From NCBI GenBank assembly GCA_039922495.1, contig JBDTEO010000015.1:1-64000 (forward strand): 64,000 bases of DNA, in the 5' to 3' direction. The DNA comes from JALYYC01 sp039922495. Lineage in GTDB: Bacteria > Chloroflexota > Dormibacteria > CF-121. Below, in pieces: positions 1-6,664 of the stretch; the stretch's first letter is position 1; each line of letters begins with the position of its first letter. The position numbers and the translations under genes are program-made. The notes under the pieces were generated by a model. The model was not told where the DNA came from, made no database searches, and saw only the letters and a list, made by a program, of their open reading frames with translations.

Positions 1-128
1 CCGAATCGCCTCGTTCCGACGCCTTTCAGCATTTGAAGGGCTTTCGGGACAGCAAATCCCGACCAGTCGGCTCGTCGCTGGAGATCCGCTCGCAGCGCTG
101 GCTGAGGCCCTTAGGCAACAGTCTCACG

Positions 129-160
129 GTGACGGCAACGCCCGTGAACTCTGGCGAACC
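129..160 (+). repeat. imperfect direct repeat, left copy A
   Basis: 32 bases that recur at 3828-3859 with two C-to-G differences (30/32 identical by eye). Together with copy B at 171-195 it brackets the FMN-binding and two-component genes. Confidence 0.7.
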
Positions 161-170
161 GTCGCTGGAT

Positions 171-195
171 CGAATCCGGCACTCGCCTTCAGTTT
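171..195 (+). repeat. imperfect direct repeat, left copy B (tRNA 3'-like)
   Basis: 25 bases that recur at 3966-3990 (23/25 identical). The right copy is the T-loop and acceptor strand of a degenerate tRNA-Cys, so this copy is a worn fragment of the same tRNA end, as seen at attachment sites of integrated elements. Confidence 0.55.
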
Positions 196-275
196 CTGAA
201 TATGCTTTGACGCCTTCCCGTAAGGCGCCTAGGGTGAACAGCTTTCAGCCTAGGGCTTGGCCACCCCAAGCAGCG

Positions 276-908
276 TTAGCCCTCGAACCTGAGGAGGAAG
301 GGGGTGGTCCAGCTTAGGACGAGAACGATGGCCAGCACGAGGCCAATCAGACTACCGACAACCACACCCTGTCTCGCAAAGGCGCCGCGAAGTGGCGGGC
401 GTTCCGTGAGGTCGGTGAAGGCGAGTCGAGGAGCCCGCTCGAGGTAGCCGAAGACATGCAAGGCGGTGGCAAAAAACCAGTTGATGAAGCTCCCTTGGTG
501 CAGAGTCAGCCAAGCACGGCTGTTGCCGAAGATCCAGAGTTCGACTCCGCTCAGAATCACGAGGCCGGTGGAAACTATGACGATCGGTGCGTCGAGGCGC
601 AGCAGCATTTGCGGCGGACCAGCCCGCCGGTACACCGGGTCGCCGGTGTAGTAGAGCAAGAACCGGTATCCGGGACTACCCAGTTTCACCAGGATTGGTG
701 GAATTAGTAGGAAGCCCACAAAGGCATGCGGTAGAAGTAGTCGCCTGATCGACAAGATCGTCAGCCCCTCGAGTGCGAGCAGCGCCAATAGGGCCACCCC
801 CATGGTCCCTGTGAGGCGAGCGTTCCCGCGCACACCGATGTCCGCCTGGCGGGCGGCAGCCGCCGGGGCAGGCCGCGAATCGAGAGACATGTTTCCAGGC
901 TCAAGCAT
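276..908 (-). CDS. multi-pass membrane protein, cytochrome b561-like
   Basis: A 210-residue integral membrane protein with about five hydrophobic segments (near 35-55, 60-80, 105-130, 143-165 and 183-205). Histidines lie in or beside membrane segments (LLPHAF, TLHQG, ALHVFG), the arrangement expected of a b-type haem membrane protein, but no family signature settles this. The ATG at 908 overlaps the end of the upstream FMN-binding gene by 8 bases, so the two are one transcription unit. A reasonable inference is a membrane electron-transfer pair in which this protein passes electrons to or from the flavin of its partner. A second possible start, seven codons in, would remove the overlap. Confidence 0.6.
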   Translation of the reverse strand: MLEPGNMSLDSRPAPAAAARQADIGVRGNARLTGTMGVALLALLALEGLTILSIRRLLLPHAFVGFLLIPPILVKLGSPGYRFLLYYTGDPVYRRAGPPQMLLRLDAPIVIVSTGLVILSGVELWIFGNSRAWLTLHQGSFINWFFATALHVFGYLERAPRLAFTDLTERPPLRGAFARQGVVVGSLIGLVLAIVLVLSWTTPFLLRFEG

Positions 909-1392
909 GGGCTTGGTCGAGAGCAGACTGAACCGACTGCGCGTAGCCGTAACTGGTGTAGGTTGCGCCGGAAAGGGAGTCGATCTGGGCGCTCTGGGCC
1001 TGCAGGACCTCGTCGTGCAGTTGCGGCGCCGCGTACTGACTAATCTCTGCCGACCTCTGCCGGTCCACGGGAAGCTGAATTGCTTGAACGTTCGTGATGC
1101 GCCCGGCGGCGATAATTACCTTCACTTGGACGTCGCCGAATTGATTCGGGAAGTCCTGTCCGGTGTATTGCCCGTCCTTCAGCCCCGGGGCAGTGGGCGA
1201 GGGGGTCGGCGACGACGATGCCGCGGTCGGGGGGCTCGTATCCGGCGCTGACGGGACCGTTGGCGCCGGCGTACTCAGGACCGATGCCCAGCCACTCGTC
1301 CGCAGGTTGTTTGATGGCGGGGTCTTGAAGCTGAAAAGCAGGATTAGGGCTGTGACGGTGGCGACGATCGCGACAGCGGCTCTCGTGGGCAT
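901..1392 (-). CDS. FMN-binding domain protein
   Basis: A membrane-anchored protein: an N-terminal hydrophobic helix, then a Pro/Ser/Thr-rich linker (roughly residues 35-75), then an FMN_bind domain. The domain contains DGQYTG near its start and the motif SGATYTS near the C-terminus; in NqrC/RnfG-type domains this Ser/Thr motif carries covalently attached FMN. The start is placed at the ATG at 1392, directly before the hydrophobic helix, because the 14 codons upstream look unrelated to a signal anchor. It lies upstream of and overlaps a b561-like membrane gene, so an extracytoplasmic flavin redox role is likely. Electron donor and acceptor cannot be told from sequence. Confidence 0.8.
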   Translation of the reverse strand: MPTRAAVAIVATVTALILLFSFKTPPSNNLRTSGWASVLSTPAPTVPSAPDTSPPTAASSSPTPSPTAPGLKDGQYTGQDFPNQFGDVQVKVIIAAGRITNVQAIQLPVDRQRSAEISQYAAPQLHDEVLQAQSAQIDSLSGATYTSYGYAQSVQSALDQAHA

Positions 1393-1567
1393 CGAATCAA
1401 GGCCTCCAGTTCCAGCAGCGCGAGACGCTCCCATCGGCGTTGCCGGTCAAGATCCGTGATGGCGGCCTTGACCAGCTCGGTGGCCGGGTTGCGAAGCTTG
1501 TGGCCTCGGCTGCGGCATTAATCAATTCGTCAGGATAGGAAGCGAAGATTACGTTTCCATTAACGAA

Positions 1568-2251
1568 ATGCGTGTCCTGATAGCGGAAGACGACGCTGCC
1601 CTGCGCTCCGTCTTGGAGCGTGGGCTGGTTGAGGAAGGCTACACCGTCGATGTGATCGGGCGGGGCGACGACGCCCTCGAGATGCTCCGCAGGCACGAAT
1701 ATGCAGTCGCGGTGCTGGATTGGCGAATGCCAGGAATCTCGGGAATTGACACGATCGCGGCTGCCCGGCGTTCGGGCATTGCGGTGCCGATCCTGATGCT
1801 AACGGCTCTGGACACCCCTGCTGACCGCGTCCGTGGTCTCGACAGCGGCGCTGACGATTACCTGGTGAAACCCTTCGACTTTGACGAATTTCTCGCTCGA
1901 CTGCGCGCCCTGCAACGGCGTCCGCCGGCCACGGCGGGGATCACGCTTGGCTTTGGCAACATCTCCGTCGATCCCAGCAAGCACGAAGTCGTCGCTGGTG
2001 GACAGCCGCTCACCCTGACCCCGCGGGAGTTTGCCGTCCTGGAAGTCCTCATCCGCCGGGCACCACACACCGTCGCCCGAGCTGCCATCGCGAACCACGC
2101 CTGGCCCGAGCAGGGCACCGAAGTCGCCTCCAACACCATGGACGTGCATATCGCGAGGCTGCGGATCAAGCTTGGGACGGGCGGGGTCACGATCCAAGCC
2201 ACTCGCGGCATCGGCTACCGCCTGGTCGAGGTCCCTGGGTTGCGCCCGTGA
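1568..2251 (+). CDS. OmpR/PhoB-type response regulator
   Basis: A 227-residue two-domain response regulator. The receiver domain (1-115) has the acidic pair D8-D9, the phospho-acceptor D51 in VLDWRMPG, the Thr in MLTAL and the conserved Lys in DYLVKPF. The C-terminal winged-helix domain (about 125-222) carries the usual LTPREFAVLE start and ends with the GIGYRL motif. It binds DNA as a dimer after phosphorylation by the kinase encoded next, whose GTG start overlaps this stop (GTGA). Target genes are unknown; the divergent FMN-binding/membrane pair immediately upstream is the obvious candidate. Confidence 0.93.
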   Translation: MRVLIAEDDAALRSVLERGLVEEGYTVDVIGRGDDALEMLRRHEYAVAVLDWRMPGISGIDTIAAARRSGIAVPILMLTALDTPADRVRGLDSGADDYLVKPFDFDEFLARLRALQRRPPATAGITLGFGNISVDPSKHEVVAGGQPLTLTPREFAVLEVLIRRAPHTVARAAIANHAWPEQGTEVASNTMDVHIARLRIKLGTGGVTIQATRGIGYRLVEVPGLRP

Positions 2252-3513
2252 GAAGCCTCGCACGTCGGGCCATACCGGTCGCGGCTCTTGCCGCCGCCGT
2301 TGTCGCCGTGATGTTCGTACTCGCCTCGACTGCCATCAACCTGTTTGTGGCCAGCCGCCTGACGTCCGACCTCGATCAGCGTATTAGCGAGCGTCTCGAA
2401 GGTCTGCGCACTGCGGCAGCCGTGGCCCCACTACCGCGCTCCATCCAGGACCAGGACCATAGCTTCGAGGCGCCCTTGTTGTTCTGGCAACTGGACTCGA
2501 CCGGCCGGGTCGTTCAGTCGAGTCCGAACAGTCCGGCGTACCCACCCGGTCTCCAGGTTTCCACGCCGTCCACCACTCGAATCGCTGGCACAGATTTCCG
2601 GCTGGCCTCGGCTGGCCTCCCGAGCGGCAGGCTGGTCGTTGGCGAGAGCACGGCCTCGATCAGCAACAGCGTTCGCCTCTTGGTGACCGCCGAGTTGGTG
2701 GTGGGACCGAGTCTCGCGATCCTTGTCTTTTTGGGGGGCGTGCTGATCGGCTGGCGGGTAGCGGGACCGATCGAGCGGGCTCGGCAAGAGCAACTGGCAT
2801 TCACGGCTGATGCCTCGCATGAACTGCGGACTCCCGTAAGCGTGATCGAGGCGGAGACGTCGCTCGCCCTCCGTCGGGAGCGCGACGCCCCAGCGTACCG
2901 TGCCGTGCTGGAACGCGTTGCGGGCGAGGCTGACCGGCTCAGGCGCATCATTGAAGACCTCCTAATCCTGGCCCGCGCCGATGCCCTCCCCTCGCTGCCA
3001 ACAACGGACGCAGCCGATCTGGGCCAGATGGCTCAGGCTGCCGCGGAACGCTTCGGTGCTATTGCCTCGGCGCGGTCCCTCAACCTTTCCCTCGACGTCC
3101 CACGGGTGCCAACATTGGTGGCTGCGCCGGCTGAGTGGGTGGAGCGCCTGCTTGGCATTCTTCTCGATAACGCCTGTCGGTACGCACCGGATGGCGGTCA
3201 GGTGAAGGTGTCGGTTCGGGCGCACCGGGGCCGGTGGCGTCTTGGGGTAGAGGACAACGGTCCCGGAATCCCGGCGGAGGAGCAGAAGCGTGTGTTCCGC
3301 CGGTTCCATCGAGCCTCTGCCGTTCCTGGCGGCGCCGGTCTTGGTCTCGCAATTGCCGATGCTCTGGTCCGGGCGTCCCAGGGGCACTGGGAAACTGAGC
3401 CCTCCCTTTTGGGCGGCGCGCGAATGGTGGTGTCGTGGCCTCGCGCCTCGACAAAGGCTCCCGCGGACCCCTCGCGGTCCGCGACGTTAAACAGTGGGCG
3501 AGTTTCTGGGTAG
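2248..3513 (+). CDS. sensor histidine kinase
   Basis: A 421-residue membrane histidine kinase. TM1 spans about residues 9-32, an extracytoplasmic sensor region of about 110 residues follows, and TM2 spans about 148-170. The HisKA box is DASHELRTP with phospho-His at 191. The ATPase domain has the N box LLDNACRYAP, G1 (EDNGPGIP) and G2 (GAGLGLAIADAL). A HAMP linker is short or absent. It starts with GTG overlapping the regulator stop by four bases, which indicates translational coupling. The stimulus is unknown; the partner response regulator is the gene upstream. Confidence 0.92.
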   Translation: MRSLARRAIPVAALAAAVVAVMFVLASTAINLFVASRLTSDLDQRISERLEGLRTAAAVAPLPRSIQDQDHSFEAPLLFWQLDSTGRVVQSSPNSPAYPPGLQVSTPSTTRIAGTDFRLASAGLPSGRLVVGESTASISNSVRLLVTAELVVGPSLAILVFLGGVLIGWRVAGPIERARQEQLAFTADASHELRTPVSVIEAETSLALRRERDAPAYRAVLERVAGEADRLRRIIEDLLILARADALPSLPTTDAADLGQMAQAAAERFGAIASARSLNLSLDVPRVPTLVAAPAEWVERLLGILLDNACRYAPDGGQVKVSVRAHRGRWRLGVEDNGPGIPAEEQKRVFRRFHRASAVPGGAGLGLAIADALVRASQGHWETEPSLLGGARMVVSWPRASTKAPADPSRSATLNSGRVSG

Positions 3514-3827
3514 TCAAGCCTGTCGGACCGGAGCAGTTTGGCTAAGCTGGAGGCAAGTCGCCGTCGGCGAAACATTAGGCGTTGGTCCGAGGTTAGCTTT
3601 ATTCGAGCGATGAAGGACGACTTGCCGCTCGACGGATTCGACGAGCTTTGGATTCTAGCGCAAGTCCCGGTACCCAAAGTGCCTGACACTGCCAACATCG
3701 TCTGTCCATCCAGACTCGATGGTGGGCTCCCAGAACCAGTTGTCAAATGGATGTGGCTGGATCTTTCTCGCGCTTTGGTGGCTACTTCGATCGTGACCGG
3801 CCTGCATCGCTGGTCTTGACGGCAACC

Positions 3828-3859
3828 GTGACGGCAACGCCGGTGAAGTCTGGCGAACC
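3828..3859 (+). repeat. imperfect direct repeat, right copy A
   Basis: Matches 129-160 at 30 of 32 positions. About 106 bases separate it from right copy B, against 10 bases on the left, so one side has lost or gained sequence. Confidence 0.7.
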
Positions 3860-3937
3860 AGGATGGGCTCTAGCGAACTATCGATGATGAAATTGAGTAC
3901 GGAATGACCGTCCGCGAACTCTGGTGAGCTACCCGCA

Positions 3938-3986
3938 GAGGCCTGCAAAACCTCCATCGCGGGTTCGAATCCCGCACTCGCCTCCA
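3938..3986 (+). pseudogene. tRNA-Cys(GCA) 3' half, degenerate
   Basis: The anticodon arm (stem 3938-3942 with 3950-3954, four of five pairs, loop with GCA at 3945-3947), a perfect T arm (GCGGG/CCCGC with TTCGAAT loop, 3959-3975), the 3' acceptor strand ACTCGCC, U73 and CCA are all present. U73 and GCA identify tRNA-Cys. The 5' half is ruined: only four of seven acceptor pairs form with 3913-3919 and no D stem forms. It is either a dead tRNA or the 3'-end remnant left by an element that integrates into tRNA-Cys. Confidence 0.6.
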
Positions 3987-3990
3987 GTTT
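3966..3990 (+). repeat. imperfect direct repeat, right copy B
   Basis: Matches 171-195 at 23 of 25 positions and lies in the T-loop and acceptor strand of the tRNA-Cys remnant. Confidence 0.55.
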
Positions 3991-4058
3991 TCGAGGCCCG
4001 GAGTAACCTGACCAGTAATCCCCTTTATTGGCAATAGCTTGACGGTGGCGGCGACACG

Positions 4059-4600
4059 ATGATTCTTGGACGCGTGGCGTTTGCCATGCTCGTCATCTCG
4101 CCTTTGTTAGTGGGTCTACCAGCGCGCAGGCAACCGGGACCTGGACGGCTGCGCAGCATCTGCCCGGAGTGGTGGACGTTGTCGGACCCCGCACCGATGG
4201 GCGGGTTGTGGTTTCGGCCGGCCGCCAACTCTACCTCCTCAATCGCCTGAGCGGGGAACTCCAGCCGTTTGCGAATGGGACGGGCGGGTAGTATCTCGCG
4301 ATCTCTTCCGGCCGAAGCGTCACGGCAGCCGGCTGCCGCTTTAGTCCGGACGATCTCTTTGTGATCGATCAGTCGTCTCATCAGGTGTGGCGTGTGAACG
4401 CCAGCGGCCAGGCCAGCGTATTCGCCAAGGTGGAGGGCGTCGACTCCTTGAGCGGGATCACGTTCGACAACACGGGTAGCTTCGGTAACCGCCTGCTCGT
4501 CATTGGCCCCTCACATGGACATTCCGTCCGGTTTGCTTGTCCTCGGCATCGTCCTGCGGCGTAACCGCCGACGGGCAGCGTAGCGGCAGCCCGCTTACTA
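4059..4600 (+). pseudogene. secreted SMP-30/NHL-like beta-propeller, broken
   Basis: A signal-peptide-like start (hydrophobic, from ATG 4059) runs in one frame. From about 4110 the recognisable protein continues in another frame with blade-like sequence (VVVSAGRQLYLLNRLSGEL, then SPDDLFVIDQ and DSLSGITFDNTGSFGNRLLV). An in-frame TAG interrupts it at about 4289, and a third frame takes over after 4530. The style is that of secreted SMP-30/gluconolactonase-like propellers, but only about one third of a normal protein is left. One stop and two frameshifts make an assembly error an unlikely sole explanation, so I call a true pseudogene. It lies just outside the right-hand repeat of the two-component island. 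Confidence 0.65.
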
Positions 4601-4607
4601 TCACTCA

Positions 4608-4985
4608 ATGGCCGAATCCGCCAAGGATCTGTTTTGGAAGATCGCCGAAAGCGATGAGATCGAGATTCAAACGCGACGCGACGAGACGTCGCCGGCGCAT
4701 CGCACCATCATCTGGATCGTGCCGACGGAAGACGGCGTGTACGTCCGGTCATACAAGGGCAAACGTGGTCGCTGGTACCAGGAGGGGCTCGCCAATCCCC
4801 TGGTTACCGTCCACGTTGGGCGGCGCAAGGTCAGGGCAAAGGTCGAGCTCGAGAAGAACGATGCCAGTATTCGAAAGGTGAGCGCAGCCTTTCGGGAGAA
4901 GTATGGCGAGCGCTGGCCGGACGAGACCCGGGAGATGCTGCGGCGGTCGGTTTTGCAAACGACCCTTCGCCTCAGTCCGGTGTAG
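4608..4985 (+). CDS. DUF2255-like protein
   Basis: A 125-residue soluble protein resembling the DUF2255 group: an N-terminal helix, then a beta-rich core with HRTIIWIVPTEDGVYVRSY and GRWYQEGLANP, and a helical C-terminal part (FREKYGERWPDE). Such small proteins occur widely in soil bacteria without a known reaction; the fold has been likened to flavin-binding split barrels of nitroreductase type, but no cofactor residues can be assigned here. It stands alone: the preceding propeller is dead and the following gene is convergent. Confidence 0.7.
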   Translation: MAESAKDLFWKIAESDEIEIQTRRDETSPAHRTIIWIVPTEDGVYVRSYKGKRGRWYQEGLANPLVTVHVGRRKVRAKVELEKNDASIRKVSAAFREKYGERWPDETREMLRRSVLQTTLRLSPV

Positions 4986-5003
4986 ACGCTCGCAAGGTCC
5001 GGC

Positions 5004-5495
5004 TCAGAATGGCTTCATGAGCATCAGCCAGAGCAGCAGAACGAGTGCGGCGATTCCGATCCCGGCGACGATCTCGGGGCGCCGCGAGTCAAGCAGGGGG
5101 AGGATCTCCGCGTCAGGGGAGCGCTGGATCGGCCCCGACCTGCCGCGCCCACGTCCCCGCAGGCCGAGGGCTTCGCGCAACTTCCGGTAATAGGGCGAAG
5201 CCACGCCGAACATCGCAAACGTGGCCAGGGCGAGGATCACGATCGCGGCCCAGATCCAACCCTGCCCGAACCAGTGACCACCAAAGCCGGCAAAGACACC
5301 GAAGATCACCAGGATCCAGAAAAACGGATACATCAACGTATTGGTCGCTTCAGCCAGCTGAATCAGGGCCGCCACCGTCTCGATGTTGCGCTCACGGCGC
5401 ACTCGAAACGAGATGACTGCCGCGCCCCCATGCGCGAAGACAAAACCGAGGACCGCCGCCACGTGGATAAAGACCAACCAGGGATAGATCTGCAC
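5004..5495 (-). CDS. DUF2269-like integral membrane protein
   Basis: A 163-residue membrane protein with four hydrophobic segments (about 5-28, 50-70, 82-102, 143-160). The first helix has IHVAAVLGFVFAHG, with histidines and a small-residue pattern typical of the DUF2269 family of predicted integral membrane proteins. A basic loop with RGRGRGRSG sits before the last helix. Function is unknown. It faces the DUF2255 gene convergently with an 18-base gap. Confidence 0.65.
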   Translation of the reverse strand: MQIYPWLVFIHVAAVLGFVFAHGGAAVISFRVRRERNIETVAALIQLAEATNTLMYPFFWILVIFGVFAGFGGHWFGQGWIWAAIVILALATFAMFGVASPYYRKLREALGLRGRGRGRSGPIQRSPDAEILPLLDSRRPEIVAGIGIAALVLLLWLMLMKPF

Positions 5496-5520
5496 CGTGC
5501 CTACACCTCCTCCACCGATG

Positions 5521-5709
5521 TTAATCGAGCACCAAACCCAGTCCGGTTATCAACGAGGCGGCTTCCGGCAGGGAGAATCGAGCCGACTTGAGGACGTTCG
5601 CCCGGACATCGACGGCGTCGTTGCGGGCGGTTCTGAAATCGGCCGCGCTCAGATCAGTCTGGCTGAACCGGGTTCCGGACAGGTCGGACGGCGGTAACGC
5701 CGCCCACCA
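5521..5709 (-). pseudogene. pentapeptide-repeat protein, 3' fragment
   Basis: In one minus-strand frame between a TGA and a TAA the translation shows consecutive five-residue units with a central Leu/Phe (SDLSG TRFSQ TDLSA ADFRT, later VDVRA NVLKS ARFSL) followed by the LPEA...LGLVLD tail common at the end of pentapeptide-repeat proteins. There is no start codon and no N-terminal part, so only the last 55-60 residues of a right-handed beta-helix protein survive. It sits between the DUF2269 and zinc-peptidase genes. Confidence 0.5.
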
Positions 5710-5728
5710 TCAAGTAAGGATCCAGCTT

Positions 5729-6631
5729 CTAGAGGCTTCCGTGGAACGTGTCGCAGTCCTTCCGGGTGCCTTTGGTGTAACCGTTCGTAAACCACTTCTG
5801 GCGCTCGGCGGCCGAGCCGTGGGTCCACGTCTCGGGATTTACCTGGCCCTGGGTTTTCTGCTGGATACGGTCGTCGCCAACCGCGGCTGCCGCATCCAGT
5901 GCTTGCGCGATCTGGTCCGGGGTCAACGGTTCAAGGAACCCGGTTGCCGCCGCGTGGTTGGCCCACACGCCGGCGAAACAATCCGCCTGCAGCTCGGTAC
6001 GCACCGAGGTCCCGGTTGCTCCCTGTTGGCCGGCCGCCGATGACAGCTGCCCCGTCAGATCCTGGATGTGGTGACCGTACTCATGCGCCACCACATAGCC
6101 TTCGGCCAGCGATCCACCGCGGGCGCCAAACTTCGTTTGCAGATCCTGGAAGAAGCCGAGGTCGATGTAGACGTACTTATCCTGCGGGCAATAGAAGGGG
6201 CCGACCTGCGACGTGGCATCCCCGCAACCGGTCGAGACCTGGTCGGTATAGAGGACCGTCTTGGCCGGCTGGTACTGCTGCCCGGCGGCGGCAAACTCAC
6301 CGGTCCAGAACTTCTGGATGCTGTTGACATAGCCGACGATCCGGCAGTCCTCACGCTTGTTGGCGTCGGCTCCGGTGGTGCACTCTTGAAGGGAGCTGGC
6401 GGCGGGCTGCGGGCCGGCGTTGGGATCCTGGCTGGCGCCGAGGTTACCGAGATTGCCTCCCACAAGGAGGTAGATGATGAGGACGACAGTGCCGAGGCCA
6501 CCGCCGCCAATCGCGAGGCCTCGGCCCCCAAAGCCGCCGAAGCCGCCTCCGCTGCCACGGACGTCTTCGACCTGGCTCGGATCGAGCGGAGCTCTCGGAT
6601 CGAACGACACTGCTACGCCCCCGTGGCCCAC
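5729..6631 (-). CDS. neutral zinc metallopeptidase (YpfJ type)
   Basis: A 300-residue protein of the putative neutral zinc metallopeptidase family. After a Gly-rich segment there is one transmembrane helix (about 46-62), so the catalytic part (about 95-300) lies outside the membrane. The HEXXH motif is HEYGH at 183-187, and the downstream QADCFAGVW segment supplies a candidate third ligand. Four cysteines (84, 96, 136, 148) lie outside and could form disulfides. Members are conserved but their substrates are unknown. The start could be the GTG a few codons in, before SFDPRAPL; both keep all features. Confidence 0.85.
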   Translation of the reverse strand: MGHGGVAVSFDPRAPLDPSQVEDVRGSGGGFGGFGGRGLAIGGGGLGTVVLIIYLLVGGNLGNLGASQDPNAGPQPAASSLQECTTGADANKREDCRIVGYVNSIQKFWTGEFAAAGQQYQPAKTVLYTDQVSTGCGDATSQVGPFYCPQDKYVYIDLGFFQDLQTKFGARGGSLAEGYVVAHEYGHHIQDLTGQLSSAAGQQGATGTSVRTELQADCFAGVWANHAAATGFLEPLTPDQIAQALDAAAAVGDDRIQQKTQGQVNPETWTHGSAAERQKWFTNGYTKGTRKDCDTFHGSL

Positions 6632-6664
6632 GGCGTGCTAGCTGTCACAAACCTGATAGTACAA

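Larger units (their letters stand above)
1..275. other. left-edge stretch without a confident gene
   Basis: One frame (+, bases 2-196) stays open from the window edge to a TGA and could be the 3' end of a gene that starts outside, but the translation matches no family I recognise. Its end coincides with a tRNA-like 3' sequence and with repeats found again near 3.8-4.0 kb, so it may be an integration scar rather than a gene. Nothing else is supported here. Confidence 0.3.
3514..4058. other. gene-poor stretch with repeats and tRNA remnant
   Basis: Short open frames here (for example + 3538-3819 and - 3655-3957) have no recognisable domain, no clear ribosome site and mutually overlap, so I do not call a gene. 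The useful content is the right-hand copy of the repeats and a tRNA-Cys 3' half. Confidence 0.5.

Noticed and set aside
3538..3957. Short frames on both strands between the histidine kinase and the tRNA remnant
   Set aside because: They overlap each other in opposite directions, show no domain and lie among degenerate repeats.
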